Assembly: GCA_001777015.1 (NCBI GenBank)
Contig: MFCV01000039.1
Span: 1-53,632 of the forward strand
Source: Candidatus Daviesbacteria bacterium RIFCSPHIGHO2_02_FULL_36_13
GTDB lineage: Bacteria > Patescibacteriota > Microgenomatia > Daviesbacterales > UBA10151
Direction of reading: 5' to 3'
Length of the DNA: 53,632 nucleotides
Both the position numbers and the translations under genes were made by a program. Below, one piece after another: positions 8,726-18,800 of this stretch. How positions within the stretch are numbered: position 1 is the stretch's first letter; each line of letters opens with the position of its first letter. Below the pieces are notes generated by a model. The model worked only from the letters and a program-made list of their open reading frames with translations, was not told where the DNA came from and did not search any database.

Positions 8726-9835
8726 ATGATACAGAAAAATATTAATAAATTACCTAAATCTGTGGTTGAGGTAACTGTAACTGCTCCATGGGCAGATATA
8801 TCTGCTACCTGGGATCAGACTTTACAAAGATTATCAGCTGATGTAGAAATAGCAGGTTTTAGGAAAGGTCAGGTTCCTATCAACATGGTTGAAACTCAGC
8901 TTGGATCCAAACTTCAGGATGAAGTATTAAAAACTGCCATGCCAAATTTTTTAATAGAAGCTCTTAAAGGTACTGATGTGGTACCAATTGATTATCCAAA
9001 ATATGATCTAGTTAATTTTGTTAAAGGACAAGGTATTCAATTTAAAGCAACTATTACTAATAGACCTGCTGTCAGCGTAGGAAACTACAAAACTATTAAA
9101 ACAGTCAGACCTGCTATTAAGCCTGTAACTGATGAAGAAGTAGGAAAAGTTTTAGACGATCTTTATAAAAGATGGAAAACTAGGCAGCCTGCAGTTAACA
9201 ATCCACAGCCTGCAGCTACACAAAATACACCAGCTGGGTCTGGATCTCTAAATTTCCAAAAGAGTGAGATTGCTTCGTCGCCTGCGGCTCCTCGCAATGA
9301 CGGAGTGGCTGAAGCGCCCGATGATACTTTTGCTAAAGCTATGGGGGCAACATCTTTAGTTGACCTTAAGGATAAAATCAGAAAAGATTTAGAAGCCAAT
9401 GTTAAATACAATAATGAACTTGACTATGAAGAAGCAATCTTGCAGGAAGTTGAGAAGATCACTACTGTTGAGCTGCCTGATATTTTAATTGCTGATGAGC
9501 TAAATAGGATGCTTGTTTCACTTCAAAGGAGAGTAGCAGACATGGGACTTCTTTTAGAGGATTATTTAAAAGGACAAAATAAAACTTTAGAGCAAATTAA
9601 GCAGGAATGGAAGCCACAGGCAGAGAAAAATGTCAGAATGGAATTAGGTTTAGCTGATATCGCAAGACAGGAAAATGTCACAATTTCTGACCTTGAACTT
9701 CAGGCAGAAGTTGATAAAATCACTGATGCCAAAGTCAAAAAACAATTTGAATCACAAGAGCCAAGATTGCACCTAAGGCATGCTCTCCGCCAAACCAGAA
9801 CCTTAGATCTTCTCAAAAAGATGGTAGGAGGTTAA
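8726..9835 (+). CDS. tig: trigger factor-like chaperone, apparently without FKBP/PPIase domain
   Basis: N-terminal GFRKGQVPINMVE ribosome-binding signature and C-terminal DDTFAKAMGATSLVDLKDKIRKDLEAN region joined by a low-complexity linker. Confidence 0.85.
   Translation: MIQKNINKLPKSVVEVTVTAPWADISATWDQTLQRLSADVEIAGFRKGQVPINMVETQLGSKLQDEVLKTAMPNFLIEALKGTDVVPIDYPKYDLVNFVKGQGIQFKATITNRPAVSVGNYKTIKTVRPAIKPVTDEEVGKVLDDLYKRWKTRQPAVNNPQPAATQNTPAGSGSLNFQKSEIASSPAAPRNDGVAEAPDDTFAKAMGATSLVDLKDKIRKDLEANVKYNNELDYEEAILQEVEKITTVELPDILIADELNRMLVSLQRRVADMGLLLEDYLKGQNKTLEQIKQEWKPQAEKNVRMELGLADIARQENVTISDLELQAEVDKITDAKVKKQFESQEPRLHLRHALRQTRTLDLLKKMVGG
9266..9302 (+). repeat. GC-rich short dispersed-type repeat inside tig
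   Basis: gagattgcttcgtcgcctgcggctcctcgcaatgacg, encodes EIASSPAAPRND. Confidence 0.7.
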
Positions 9836-9836
9836 T

Positions 9837-10166
9837 CTGGACTGTCTATTCTGCAAAATTATAAAAAGGGAAATTCCCTCAAATATAGTACATGAGAATG
9901 ATTCCTTGGTAGCTTTTCCAGATATAAATCCTTCAGCTGACGTACATTTATTAATAGTGCCTAAAGAGCATATTGGAAGAATAGAAGATTTAGGTAAAGG
10001 ATCTGGATCAATATTGGAAGAAGTATACCTGGCTGTTAATAAGTTGGTGGCAGATTTTAATTTAAAAGACAATTTATACAGAGTGGTGGTAAATGGTGGG
10101 AAAGCCCAGCATGTACCCCATTTACATTTTCACCTACTAGGTGGACAATGGAAGAAATACGTTTAA
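9837..10166 (+). CDS. HIT family nucleotide-binding protein, probable CTG start
   Basis: (L/M)DCLFCKIIKREIPSNIVHENDSLVAFPDINP...HVPHLHFHLLGG; AGGAGG 9826-9831 five nt before CTG 9837; no ATG/GTG/TTG in frame before 9906 matches the conserved N-terminus. Confidence 0.8.
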   Translation: MDCLFCKIIKREIPSNIVHENDSLVAFPDINPSADVHLLIVPKEHIGRIEDLGKGSGSILEEVYLAVNKLVADFNLKDNLYRVVVNGGKAQHVPHLHFHLLGGQWKKYV

Positions 10167-10181
10167 CCCCGCCCTGCGGGG
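10167..10181. repeat. GC-rich hairpin just after the HIT stop
   Basis: CCCCGC-CCT-GCGGGG directly after TAA 10164-10166. Confidence 0.6.
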
Positions 10182-10211
10182 GGTGAGTCAGGAGGTGTTC
10201 TTTTATACTTT

Positions 10212-10409
10212 ATGTCAATAATAGTTAAAGCAAATCCTGGTGACAGTAGCGATTCTGTTATCAGAAAATTTCAAAAAAAGGTTATTGCTGAAGGTTTAGT
10301 TCAGGAAATCAGAGACAGGTCTGTTTATAAAAAGCCTTCACAACGCCGTCAGGAATATTTGGCTGAAAAACGCCGAAAAATAATGAGAGCCAAAAGATAT
10401 GGTGGATGA
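10212..10409 (+). CDS. rpsU: 30S ribosomal protein S21
   Basis: MSIIVKANPGDSSDSVIRKFQKKV...RRQEYLAEKRRK. Confidence 0.9.
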   Translation: MSIIVKANPGDSSDSVIRKFQKKVIAEGLVQEIRDRSVYKKPSQRRQEYLAEKRRKIMRAKRYGG

Positions 10410-10863
10410 TATTGCAACTGCTCTAAAGCAAGCTCAGCTCGACAGGGATGAGACTAAAGTATCAACCCTAAGACTTCTTTTATCTGAAATTAAAAATGCA
10501 GAGATTGCTAAAGGTGGAGAGCTTTCCAACGAAGATATAATTTCTGTTGTTCAAAAAGAGATTAAGAAAAGAAAAGAAGCAGCTATTGGTTTTAGATCCG
10601 GAGGTAGGGAAGAATCTGCCTTAAAGGAAGAGGCAGAATCAAAAGTGCTGGAAGTTTATCTCCCTGCTCAAATGGAAGTTGACCAGTTGACTAAAATAAT
10701 TGAAGACACTATAAGCGAAGCTTGCCAGCTCGCGCTGGTAACTGGTTCAGAAAAGCCCTCTTTACAAGACATGGGTAGGATAATAAGATTAGTTATGGAT
10801 AAGGTAAAAGGTCAGGCAGATGGTGGAACAGTTAGTTTATTAGTTAAACAGAAGCTTTCATGA
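10399..10863 (+). CDS. yqeY: GatB/YqeY domain protein
   Basis: STLRLLLSEIKNAEI...VVQKEIKKRKEAA...YLPAQM. Confidence 0.9.
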   Translation: MVDDIATALKQAQLDRDETKVSTLRLLLSEIKNAEIAKGGELSNEDIISVVQKEIKKRKEAAIGFRSGGREESALKEEAESKVLEVYLPAQMEVDQLTKIIEDTISEACQLALVTGSEKPSLQDMGRIIRLVMDKVKGQADGGTVSLLVKQKLS

Positions 10864-11270
10864 TAAATATAATTGTAAATTCAGATCCCAGATACAACAT
10901 TAACAAAGATGCTATTAAAATGGCAGTTTCAGATGTTTTGCAAAAGCATCATATCGGGGGAAAGGTTGAGCTTGGGGTAAGTATTGTAGGTGACAGGAAA
11001 ATGCATGAGCTTAATAGAAAATACAGAGGTATTGATTCCACAACAGATATTTTGTCTTTTGCCCTGGAAGATTCAAATCCTGGTAGCTTACAGCATATTC
11101 CAAGAATTGGATTTGTAGCTGCACCTGATAGATGGCTTAGACTTGGGGATATTATTATTTCTTATCCACAGGTAATGGAAGATGCATCAATGGATGGAAT
11201 TTCTGTTGATCAGGAGATAAAAACTTTAGTTGAACATGGTGTAAACCACCTGCTTGGAATCCATCACTGA
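10860..11270 (+). CDS. ybeY: endoribonuclease YbeY
   Basis: TDILSFAL, LGDIIIS, terminal HGVNHLLGIHH (HGxxHLxGxxH). Confidence 0.88.
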   Translation: MINIIVNSDPRYNINKDAIKMAVSDVLQKHHIGGKVELGVSIVGDRKMHELNRKYRGIDSTTDILSFALEDSNPGSLQHIPRIGFVAAPDRWLRLGDIIISYPQVMEDASMDGISVDQEIKTLVEHGVNHLLGIHH

Positions 11271-11271
11271 T

Positions 11272-12846
11272 ATGAGTGCATTTTATTTAAAATACAGACC
11301 CCAGTCTCTGGGAGATTTAATTGGACAGGAAGCCTCTAAAAAGGCACTGATGTCAGCTTTTCAAAATAATAAACTATCTCATGCCTATCTTTTTGTAGGA
11401 CCAAGAGGAACAGGTAAAACTTCCACAGCCAGAATTTTAGCCAAAATGGTTAACTGTTTGGATAAGGATGCGCCTTGTAATAAGTGTACTATTTGTACCT
11501 CTATCACTGATGGATCTAATCTTGACCTGATAGAAATTGATGCTGCCTCAAACAGAGGAATAGAAGATATAAGAGCTTTAAGGGAAAAAATAAAACTTGC
11601 CCCATCGTCTCTTAAGAAAAAAGTCTACATAATTGATGAGGTTCATATGTTAACTACCGAGGCTTTTAATGCACTTTTGAAAACTTTGGAAGAGCCACCT
11701 GCCCATGCTCTTTTTATTCTAGCTACCACAGATGCTTCTAAAATGCCTGCAACGATACTTTCCAGGGTTCAAAGATTAGATTTTAAACTGGCAAATCCTT
11801 CAGAACTTTTGGAGGCTTTGCAAAAAATAATAAAGTCAGAAAAAATTGATATTGATGAAGAGGCTCTAAAATTACTTATTAAAAAATCAGAAGGAAGTTT
11901 TCGGGATGGGGTTAAACTTTTAGATCAAGCCTCCTCCATAGGAGGCAAAATAACTGCTGAAGTTTTGGAAAAAAATCTAAAATCCTCTAACTTTGAAGAG
12001 ATTTTAAGTTTAATGGAAGCTATCAGCAAAAAAGACACAGAAGCATCCCTGCTTTGGATTAATAAACAAACTGAAGAGGGATCTGACAGCAAGGATTTAA
12101 TTTTATCCTTAATGGAAAGTTTAAGATCCCTAATTTTTATAAAGAATGGATTGGGTAGTCAATTGGTAGAGTCAAAAATGATGGCAGAACAGTATCAAAG
12201 TTTAGTCAAAGTTTCAGAAAATTTTACAAATTCTGATTTAACTAAAAATCTGGATAGTTTACAAAAAGCCTTAGAAAAATTGAAAACAACATCAATTCCC
12301 TCACTTCCACTAGAGGTGGCAGTAGTGGAAATATGTTCCGAAGAAAAAATTTCTATTAAGAAAAGCGAAGACGTCGCTGCCAGTGCAGTCCAATCTCTGT
12401 CTGAGCAAGGCGAGTCCGTAGCAGACGAGCCGGTCCGCCAACTGGCGGATGCGAGTTTGATTGGCGAGCACAGCGATGTCGAGCTAACACCATCAGCTGA
12501 TATATCTTTATTAAAAGATAAATGGACTTATGTTTTAGAAACCATCAGGCCATATAATTTTTCGCTGGAAGCACTGCTTAGATCTATAAGTGTTAGAGAG
12601 TGTACTCAAACTTTAGTTTTGATGGAGGTTCCTTATTCTTTCCATCAAAGGATTTTGGAGGCCCCAAAAAATAGGGATCTTTTGGAATCTATTTTTTCTG
12701 AAATTTTAGGAAGAACAATTAAAGTCTCTACTGTCTTAGGCAATAGACCTTCAAGAACAGAAGATGTAGCTAATATAGAGATAGCAGCTGATGATGAAAT
12801 AATCAGAGTAGCTGCAGAAATCTTTAACTCTGACTCTGTAAATTAA
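11272..12846 (+). CDS. dnaX: DNA polymerase III subunit gamma/tau
   Basis: MSAFYLKYRPQSLGDLIGQE...GPRGTGKTSTARILAK; zinc Cys cluster; IDEVHMLTTEAFNALLKTLEEPP. Confidence 0.95.
   Translation: MSAFYLKYRPQSLGDLIGQEASKKALMSAFQNNKLSHAYLFVGPRGTGKTSTARILAKMVNCLDKDAPCNKCTICTSITDGSNLDLIEIDAASNRGIEDIRALREKIKLAPSSLKKKVYIIDEVHMLTTEAFNALLKTLEEPPAHALFILATTDASKMPATILSRVQRLDFKLANPSELLEALQKIIKSEKIDIDEEALKLLIKKSEGSFRDGVKLLDQASSIGGKITAEVLEKNLKSSNFEEILSLMEAISKKDTEASLLWINKQTEEGSDSKDLILSLMESLRSLIFIKNGLGSQLVESKMMAEQYQSLVKVSENFTNSDLTKNLDSLQKALEKLKTTSIPSLPLEVAVVEICSEEKISIKKSEDVAASAVQSLSEQGESVADEPVRQLADASLIGEHSDVELTPSADISLLKDKWTYVLETIRPYNFSLEALLRSISVRECTQTLVLMEVPYSFHQRILEAPKNRDLLESIFSEILGRTIKVSTVLGNRPSRTEDVANIEIAADDEIIRVAAEIFNSDSVN
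12368..12485 (+). repeat. GC-rich palindromic insertion inside dnaX
   Basis: Ends gACGTCGCTG / CAGCGATGTc are near-inverted; internal TCCGCCA-AC-TGGCGGA (12434-12449). Confidence 0.6.
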
Positions 12847-12861
12847 TTATACCGCCGCAGA

Positions 12862-12890
12862 TTGACTTATCCGATAGTTTGGAGTATTGT
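12862..12890 (+). promoter_or_regulatory. putative promoter TTGACT-N17-TATTGT for the giant surface protein
   Basis: TTGACT 12862-12867 (the ORF track's TTG start), TATTGT 12885-12890, GTG 12898. Confidence 0.55.
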
Positions 12891-12897
12891 GCAAGTT

Positions 12898-15800
12898 GTG
12901 AGAGTTTTTAGAAAATTTATTTCTTCCTTATTAATTACTACCCTTCTTTTCTTTCAAGGATTAATCTATCCAATCATTCCTTTTGTTACCCCAGTTCATG
13001 CAGCTATTATAGGAACGTTTTCTGCAAATGAAACAGTAGCAAATGCAACAACGGGTGCTGCTATTCAAACCTTCACTAATGCCAGTATAACTCCTAATGA
13101 TCCAGCCGGAGCGAACACTCAAACAAATGTTACTGCAGAAACTCAAGCTAATGTTTCAGAAGTTAAAGCCACTAGGATTTTAACAGTTGGTGTACTTCCA
13201 GCTAATGCGGACACTATAACTATTGGTTCATGTGCAGTAACCTTTACAACAACAGCAAGTTCAACTGCAGACGATACTGATTGTGCTGGTGGTGCCATTA
13301 TAGATACAAATCTTGATGCTGGTGATACTAATAGAACAATAGATGAAATAGCTGCAACACTACGCAGTTTATCAAATGTAGCTGATGCTGCTCATGGAAA
13401 TTTGACTGTTGGGGGTTCTGGTACTACCGCCTCTTTTACAACTACCAATACAGAAAATAGTGCTTCTGACATTACATTTACAGATGGCACTGGGGGCGAC
13501 ATAACTGCTACCACTACTACAACTGGAGTAATTCCTGTCGCACAAGTAAGTACTGTAACACCTGCTAATATAGAAGTTGGAGATGTATTTACTGCCACAA
13601 TTAACGGTCTTGCTGTTAACTTTACTGCTACTGCAGGAACTGTTGTAAATGTTACAGATGGTTTAACAACAGCTATTAATGCTAGTGCTCAAGCTAGCAA
13701 TGTGACAGCAGTTGATAATACTACAGAAGTTCAAATTACTTCTGATAGTGCAGGTACTTCTTTTACTATAACTTCTGGAACTACTAATTATGCAGGTGTT
13801 AAACAGGTTGATGATTTAACCCCATCAAATATAGAAGTGGGAGATATATTTACTGTAACTGACGTATCAACAGATCCTGTAAATGTAACAGCTACTTCAA
13901 CTTCCGCAATGACTTTGGTGAATTCTTTAGTCACTGCAGTTAATGGTGCAACTGGAGTAACAGTTGCTTCAAATAGTGCTAATAAATTAAGACTAACAGC
14001 AAATGTTGCTGGAACTGGATTTACAGTAATTCCATCAACAACTAATAGAGTTGCAGTTGCTCAAGTTGTTACTTTTACTCCAGCAAATGTAACAGCAGGA
14101 GAAACATTTAGAGCAATTATAAATGGAACTAATTATGATTATTTAGCGGATTCTGGTAATACAGTAGATACAGTAGTTAGTGCTTTGGCTCTTCTTATGG
14201 ATGCAAATGCAGCCGCAGATTGTACTGAGGATAATAATACAAAGGTTACTTGTACAGCATCTGCAGCAGGAACTGCATTTACAGATGATGTACCTAATGC
14301 AGCAACAGTATTTGATATAACTGCACCTGCAGCTCCATCCATACCAAACCTTGATGATGCAAGTGATTCTGGAACTTCAAATTCAGATAACATCACAAGT
14401 GATACTACGCCAACATTTAGCGGAACAGCTGAGAGTAGTTCAACAGTAAAGCTTTATGATAGCGATGGTACTACTGAAATTGGTAGCGGTACAGCTACAG
14501 GTGGAGATTACAGTATAACTACCTCAGCACTTTCAGATGGAGTACATAGTATTACTGCAAAAACTACTGACACTGAAAATAATACTTCAGCTGCCTCCAG
14601 TGCCTTAGATGTAACTATCAATACATCAGCTCCTTCAGCAGTAGTAACTTATTCTATCAACAGCGCAGTCAAGGATACTGATACTTTGGTAATTACTGCA
14701 ACATTTAGTGAAGATATTGTAAATACTCCAAAAATTGCTATCACAGGAAGTGACACTTTAGCGGCTACTGATATGACTTTTTCTTCTGCTACTGTCTTTA
14801 CTTATAGTCATAATGTGGGAACGGGTAATGGTACTGCCACAGTTGCTTTGAGTGTTGGAGAGGATGCTGCAGGAAATGTAGTAACTTCTGCTCCCACAAC
14901 TGGTGCAACATTTACAGTAGATAATTCAGTTCCTACTATATCTTCTATTACCACCAAAGATACCAGTGGTGATGGCAGGGTAGAGACAGCTACTATTGTC
15001 TTTAATGAAGCAGTTGATGATTCAACTTTCTCAGCAGACGATTTTACCATCGCAGGAGCTGCTGTTACCTCATTTAATTTTGGTACCGCTGATGATGACA
15101 GCTTTGATGTAATTGTGAACGGTGGTGTAGCTGGTACTGAGGCAAAACAAGTAACTTATACTCAAGGTACAGGTGCCGATCTAGCAGATAATCTTTTGGC
15201 AAATGTGGCTAATGGAGATGAATCAGAAACAGATGGAGCAAGCCCGGTACTGCTTTCTGCTAGAACCTTCTCAACTACCCAAATTGACCTTACTTTTAGC
15301 GAGGATTTAGACGGTGCTTCACTAGCAATGTCTGATTTTACTGTAAGTGGATATACTTTAACTGGTGGAGTTAGTGAGCCTTCTGCAGGGGTCGCGAGAT
15401 TAACAGTATCTTCTGCTTTTGCTACTAACGCAACCCCAGCTGTGTCTGTGGTTGGAACAGTTCCTGACCTTGCCTCAAATAATGCGATAACAGTTTCGAA
15501 TGTGATTCCAACTGATGGTGTTGCACCGGTGCTTTCTCCAGTCAGTATTGCATCAGATAATACAATCAGTGCACTATTCGGTAAAATCGGAGCAACTGTT
15601 ATTTTAACCTTTACTGCCAGCGAAACTATTAATGCTCCCACAGTGACTATTACTGGTAGTTCCGTCACACCAACTAATCCAAGTGGGAATAATTGGATAG
15701 CTGCTTACGAGCTAACTATAGCTAACTCAGAAGAAGTGGTTCCTTTCAATATTTCTTTTAGTGATACTTCAGCAAACTCAGGTACTCCTGTGACTGCTAC

Positions 15801-18800
15801 CACGAACAGTTCATCTGTCACCTTTGATAAAACTGTTCCTACTATCCCTGGTATGCCTTCCACTACAACACCTACTAATTCTTCACCTCAGAATTGGAGT
15901 TGGACAGCGTCCTCGGATGTTTTATCAGGTTTTTATCTATATAACTGGAGAGCTGTTCAGGGTGTGACAGAAGTTACTGGTACTAGTAATATCAACTCTG
16001 CCCTCAGTTCCTTAGTAGAAGGTATTTGGAATTTCTTTGTTAAAGCTATAGATAATGCCGGTAATGAAAGTGCGGAGTCAAGTGTTGGGACTGTAACTGT
16101 TGATCAAACTCAACCTGATACTTTTTTAACAGCTTATTCTCCAGATCCTTCCAAAGATAACACTCCTACCTATACAGGAACAGCTACGGATGAAGCCACT
16201 AATATTACTGGAGTTGAGTACAGAGTTGATGGAGGTTCCTGGACTGCTGCTTCTGCCACCGATGGATTATTTGATTCCACCTCAGAAAATTTTACCTTTA
16301 CAATCTCTACTTTATCAGATGATACTCATATAATTGAAATTAGAGCTACAGATGAGGCTGTAAATGTAGAAACTTCCTTTGCATCTGATACTTTGCTGGT
16401 TGATACTACAGTTCCAGATGCTCCAACGATTACTCTTTTAGACCCAATATATATTGGCAATCAAGAAGCAGTAACAATTACAGGTACAGGTGAAGCAGAT
16501 GCTACCTTTACCTATACTATTACAGATACTGATTTAAATGTTGTTTCAGGTAATGGTGTAGTTGGTGGAGATGAATCAATCACTATAAATGCTATCGATG
16601 TCTCTACATTAGTTGATGGAGAATTAACAGCTTCAGTAACTTTAACAGATGCTGCAGGAAATAGTGGTTCAGCTGGTACGGCTATCGCTACTAAAGATAC
16701 AGTTGCACCCGATCTTCCAGGGGTTCCTACTGTTGGAGGAGATAATTTAGTTAACTATGACGAATGGAATGATGGCAGCATTATTGTAGAGGGAACTGCA
16801 GATGCTGGTTCTTTAGTAACTGTTAATATTGAAGATGATTGTGGAAGCAGTACGAGTGGATCTGAACAATTATTAGGTGGTGCAACAGACTATTCAATTA
16901 CAACAAGCGCTGATCTTTGTGATGGGCCATATTATGTGTCAGTAACAGCCACTGATGCCGCAGGAAATATAAGTAGTACACAAGATGGAGCAAGCGTTAC
17001 ACAGGATACGGAAGCTCCAACTTTAAGTCCAGTTTCTATAGCTTCATCTAATTCAAATAGCTCTTTTGCTAGAGTTGGGCATACTGTTACTGTAAGTTTT
17101 ACATCTGATGAAACAATTCAGGATCCCATTGTTACTATTGCTGAACAAAGTGCAACTTTAAATCTACAAATTGGTACTGAATGGAGCGTTTATTACACAA
17201 TGACTGCAAATGAAACAGCAGGTAATGTGCCTTTTACGATTGACTTTAGTGATTTGGCTGGTAATCCTGGAGAACAAGTGAGCGCAGCAGATAATTCACC
17301 AGTTATTTTTGATAAAACAGCTCCTGAAATTACTGAAGTAACATTAAAATATGCAGGTACTTCAAATGATGCTCTTGTTGTACAAAATGAAGATGTACTA
17401 ACATTGACTGCAACTGTGACTGATGATGCTAACCAGGTAGAAATGATGCCTGAGGATATTAGTGCAGACTTTACTGGTTTGGGTGGAACTATCGGTGTTA
17501 ATAACCCAACAAGTTATATAGATGGAGTTGCAACTTGGGATGATATAGAAGTTTCAGGAACTATTGATGAGGATATAACTGTGACAGTTGATGCAAATGA
17601 TCCAGCATCTAATCCTGCTAATCAGGGCTCTATAATAACTGATGCCAATAACAGTACTCCTGTTGGGGTAACAGATTCTGTTACAGTTGTTGAAGATACA
17701 GATTTGGATATTCCTACTTCAGATCTTTTAGAGAATGATACTGATGCTGGGGAAGATAGCTTAACTATAACTGCTGTTTTTAATGCTGTTCATGGAACTG
17801 TTTCTCTTTCTGGAAGCACTATAACATTTACCCCTGAGGCAGGTTATATTGATAATGAAGCAAGTTTTACTTATACAGTTTCTGACGGATTTTTATCAGC
17901 AACAGGTACTGTTAACGTAACAGTTAACCCACCAGTTGCAGAAGATGAGGTTTTACTGGAACCTGAAACAGAAGTTGATAGCTCTCATCCAAATATTGTA
18001 GTTGGAGAAACAGATGAAGATTCGACTATAACTATTCCAGCAGGGGTTAATAATGCCACAATTGATTTAAGTAATTTGATAGAAACCTCAGGAGGTAATG
18101 ATGAGGTAACATTAGATAATTCTATTACTCTAGAATCAGATACTTCTGTTGGAGAGGTCAGTATTGAGATTCCAGCTGGAATAACTATTTCCGGTCCATC
18201 CAGCACTTGGGATGGAGTAGTTAATGCCCCACAAATTCAAGCTAATAGTAGTGTAGCTATTGGTAGCTTGTCTGGATCTACCTCAACTCAAATACTTTCT
18301 GTAATTGAGGTTGGGTTTGGAGATATTCTCCTGACTTTTGATAAAGCTGTAAAGATTGTTATTGAGGGTGGAAATCAGGTTCCTGTAGGGTATTCAAGAG
18401 CAGGGATTTTTACTGAAATAACTAATACTTGTATAGATAATTCTCAAGCTGGTAATGATGCTAATTTAGCTGCTGGAGCTGAATGTAAAATTTATGTTGG
18501 GGGAGATGCTGTTATCTGGACAAAGCATTTTACAAAATTTGTCACTTTTAGTAAAACTGATGGAGCATCTGTTCCGCAGCCTGGTGCACCTACCTACAAT
18601 TCAACCCCTCCAGTATGTAATGATAGTAAACCAGGCGGAGCGCCAAGTTTTGTATCAGCTCAAGCTGGAACAAATTCTGTAACATTGACCTGGACAGGAG
18701 CACCTGATCCTGTAACTTATTACCTGATAACTTATGGAACAACAACTGGTGCCCAAACTTATGGCAATCCAAATGTTGGAGGAAAAGGTTCAACATCCTA

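Noticed and set aside
12862-12897. TTG start for the giant protein
   Set aside because: TTGACT here fits a -35 box with TATTGT 17 nt later; GTG 12898 gives a better signal peptide
15162-15668. 168-aa minus-strand ORF inside the giant surface gene
   Set aside because: Composition mirrors the Thr/Ala/Ser-rich sense protein; one of several antisense shadow ORFs
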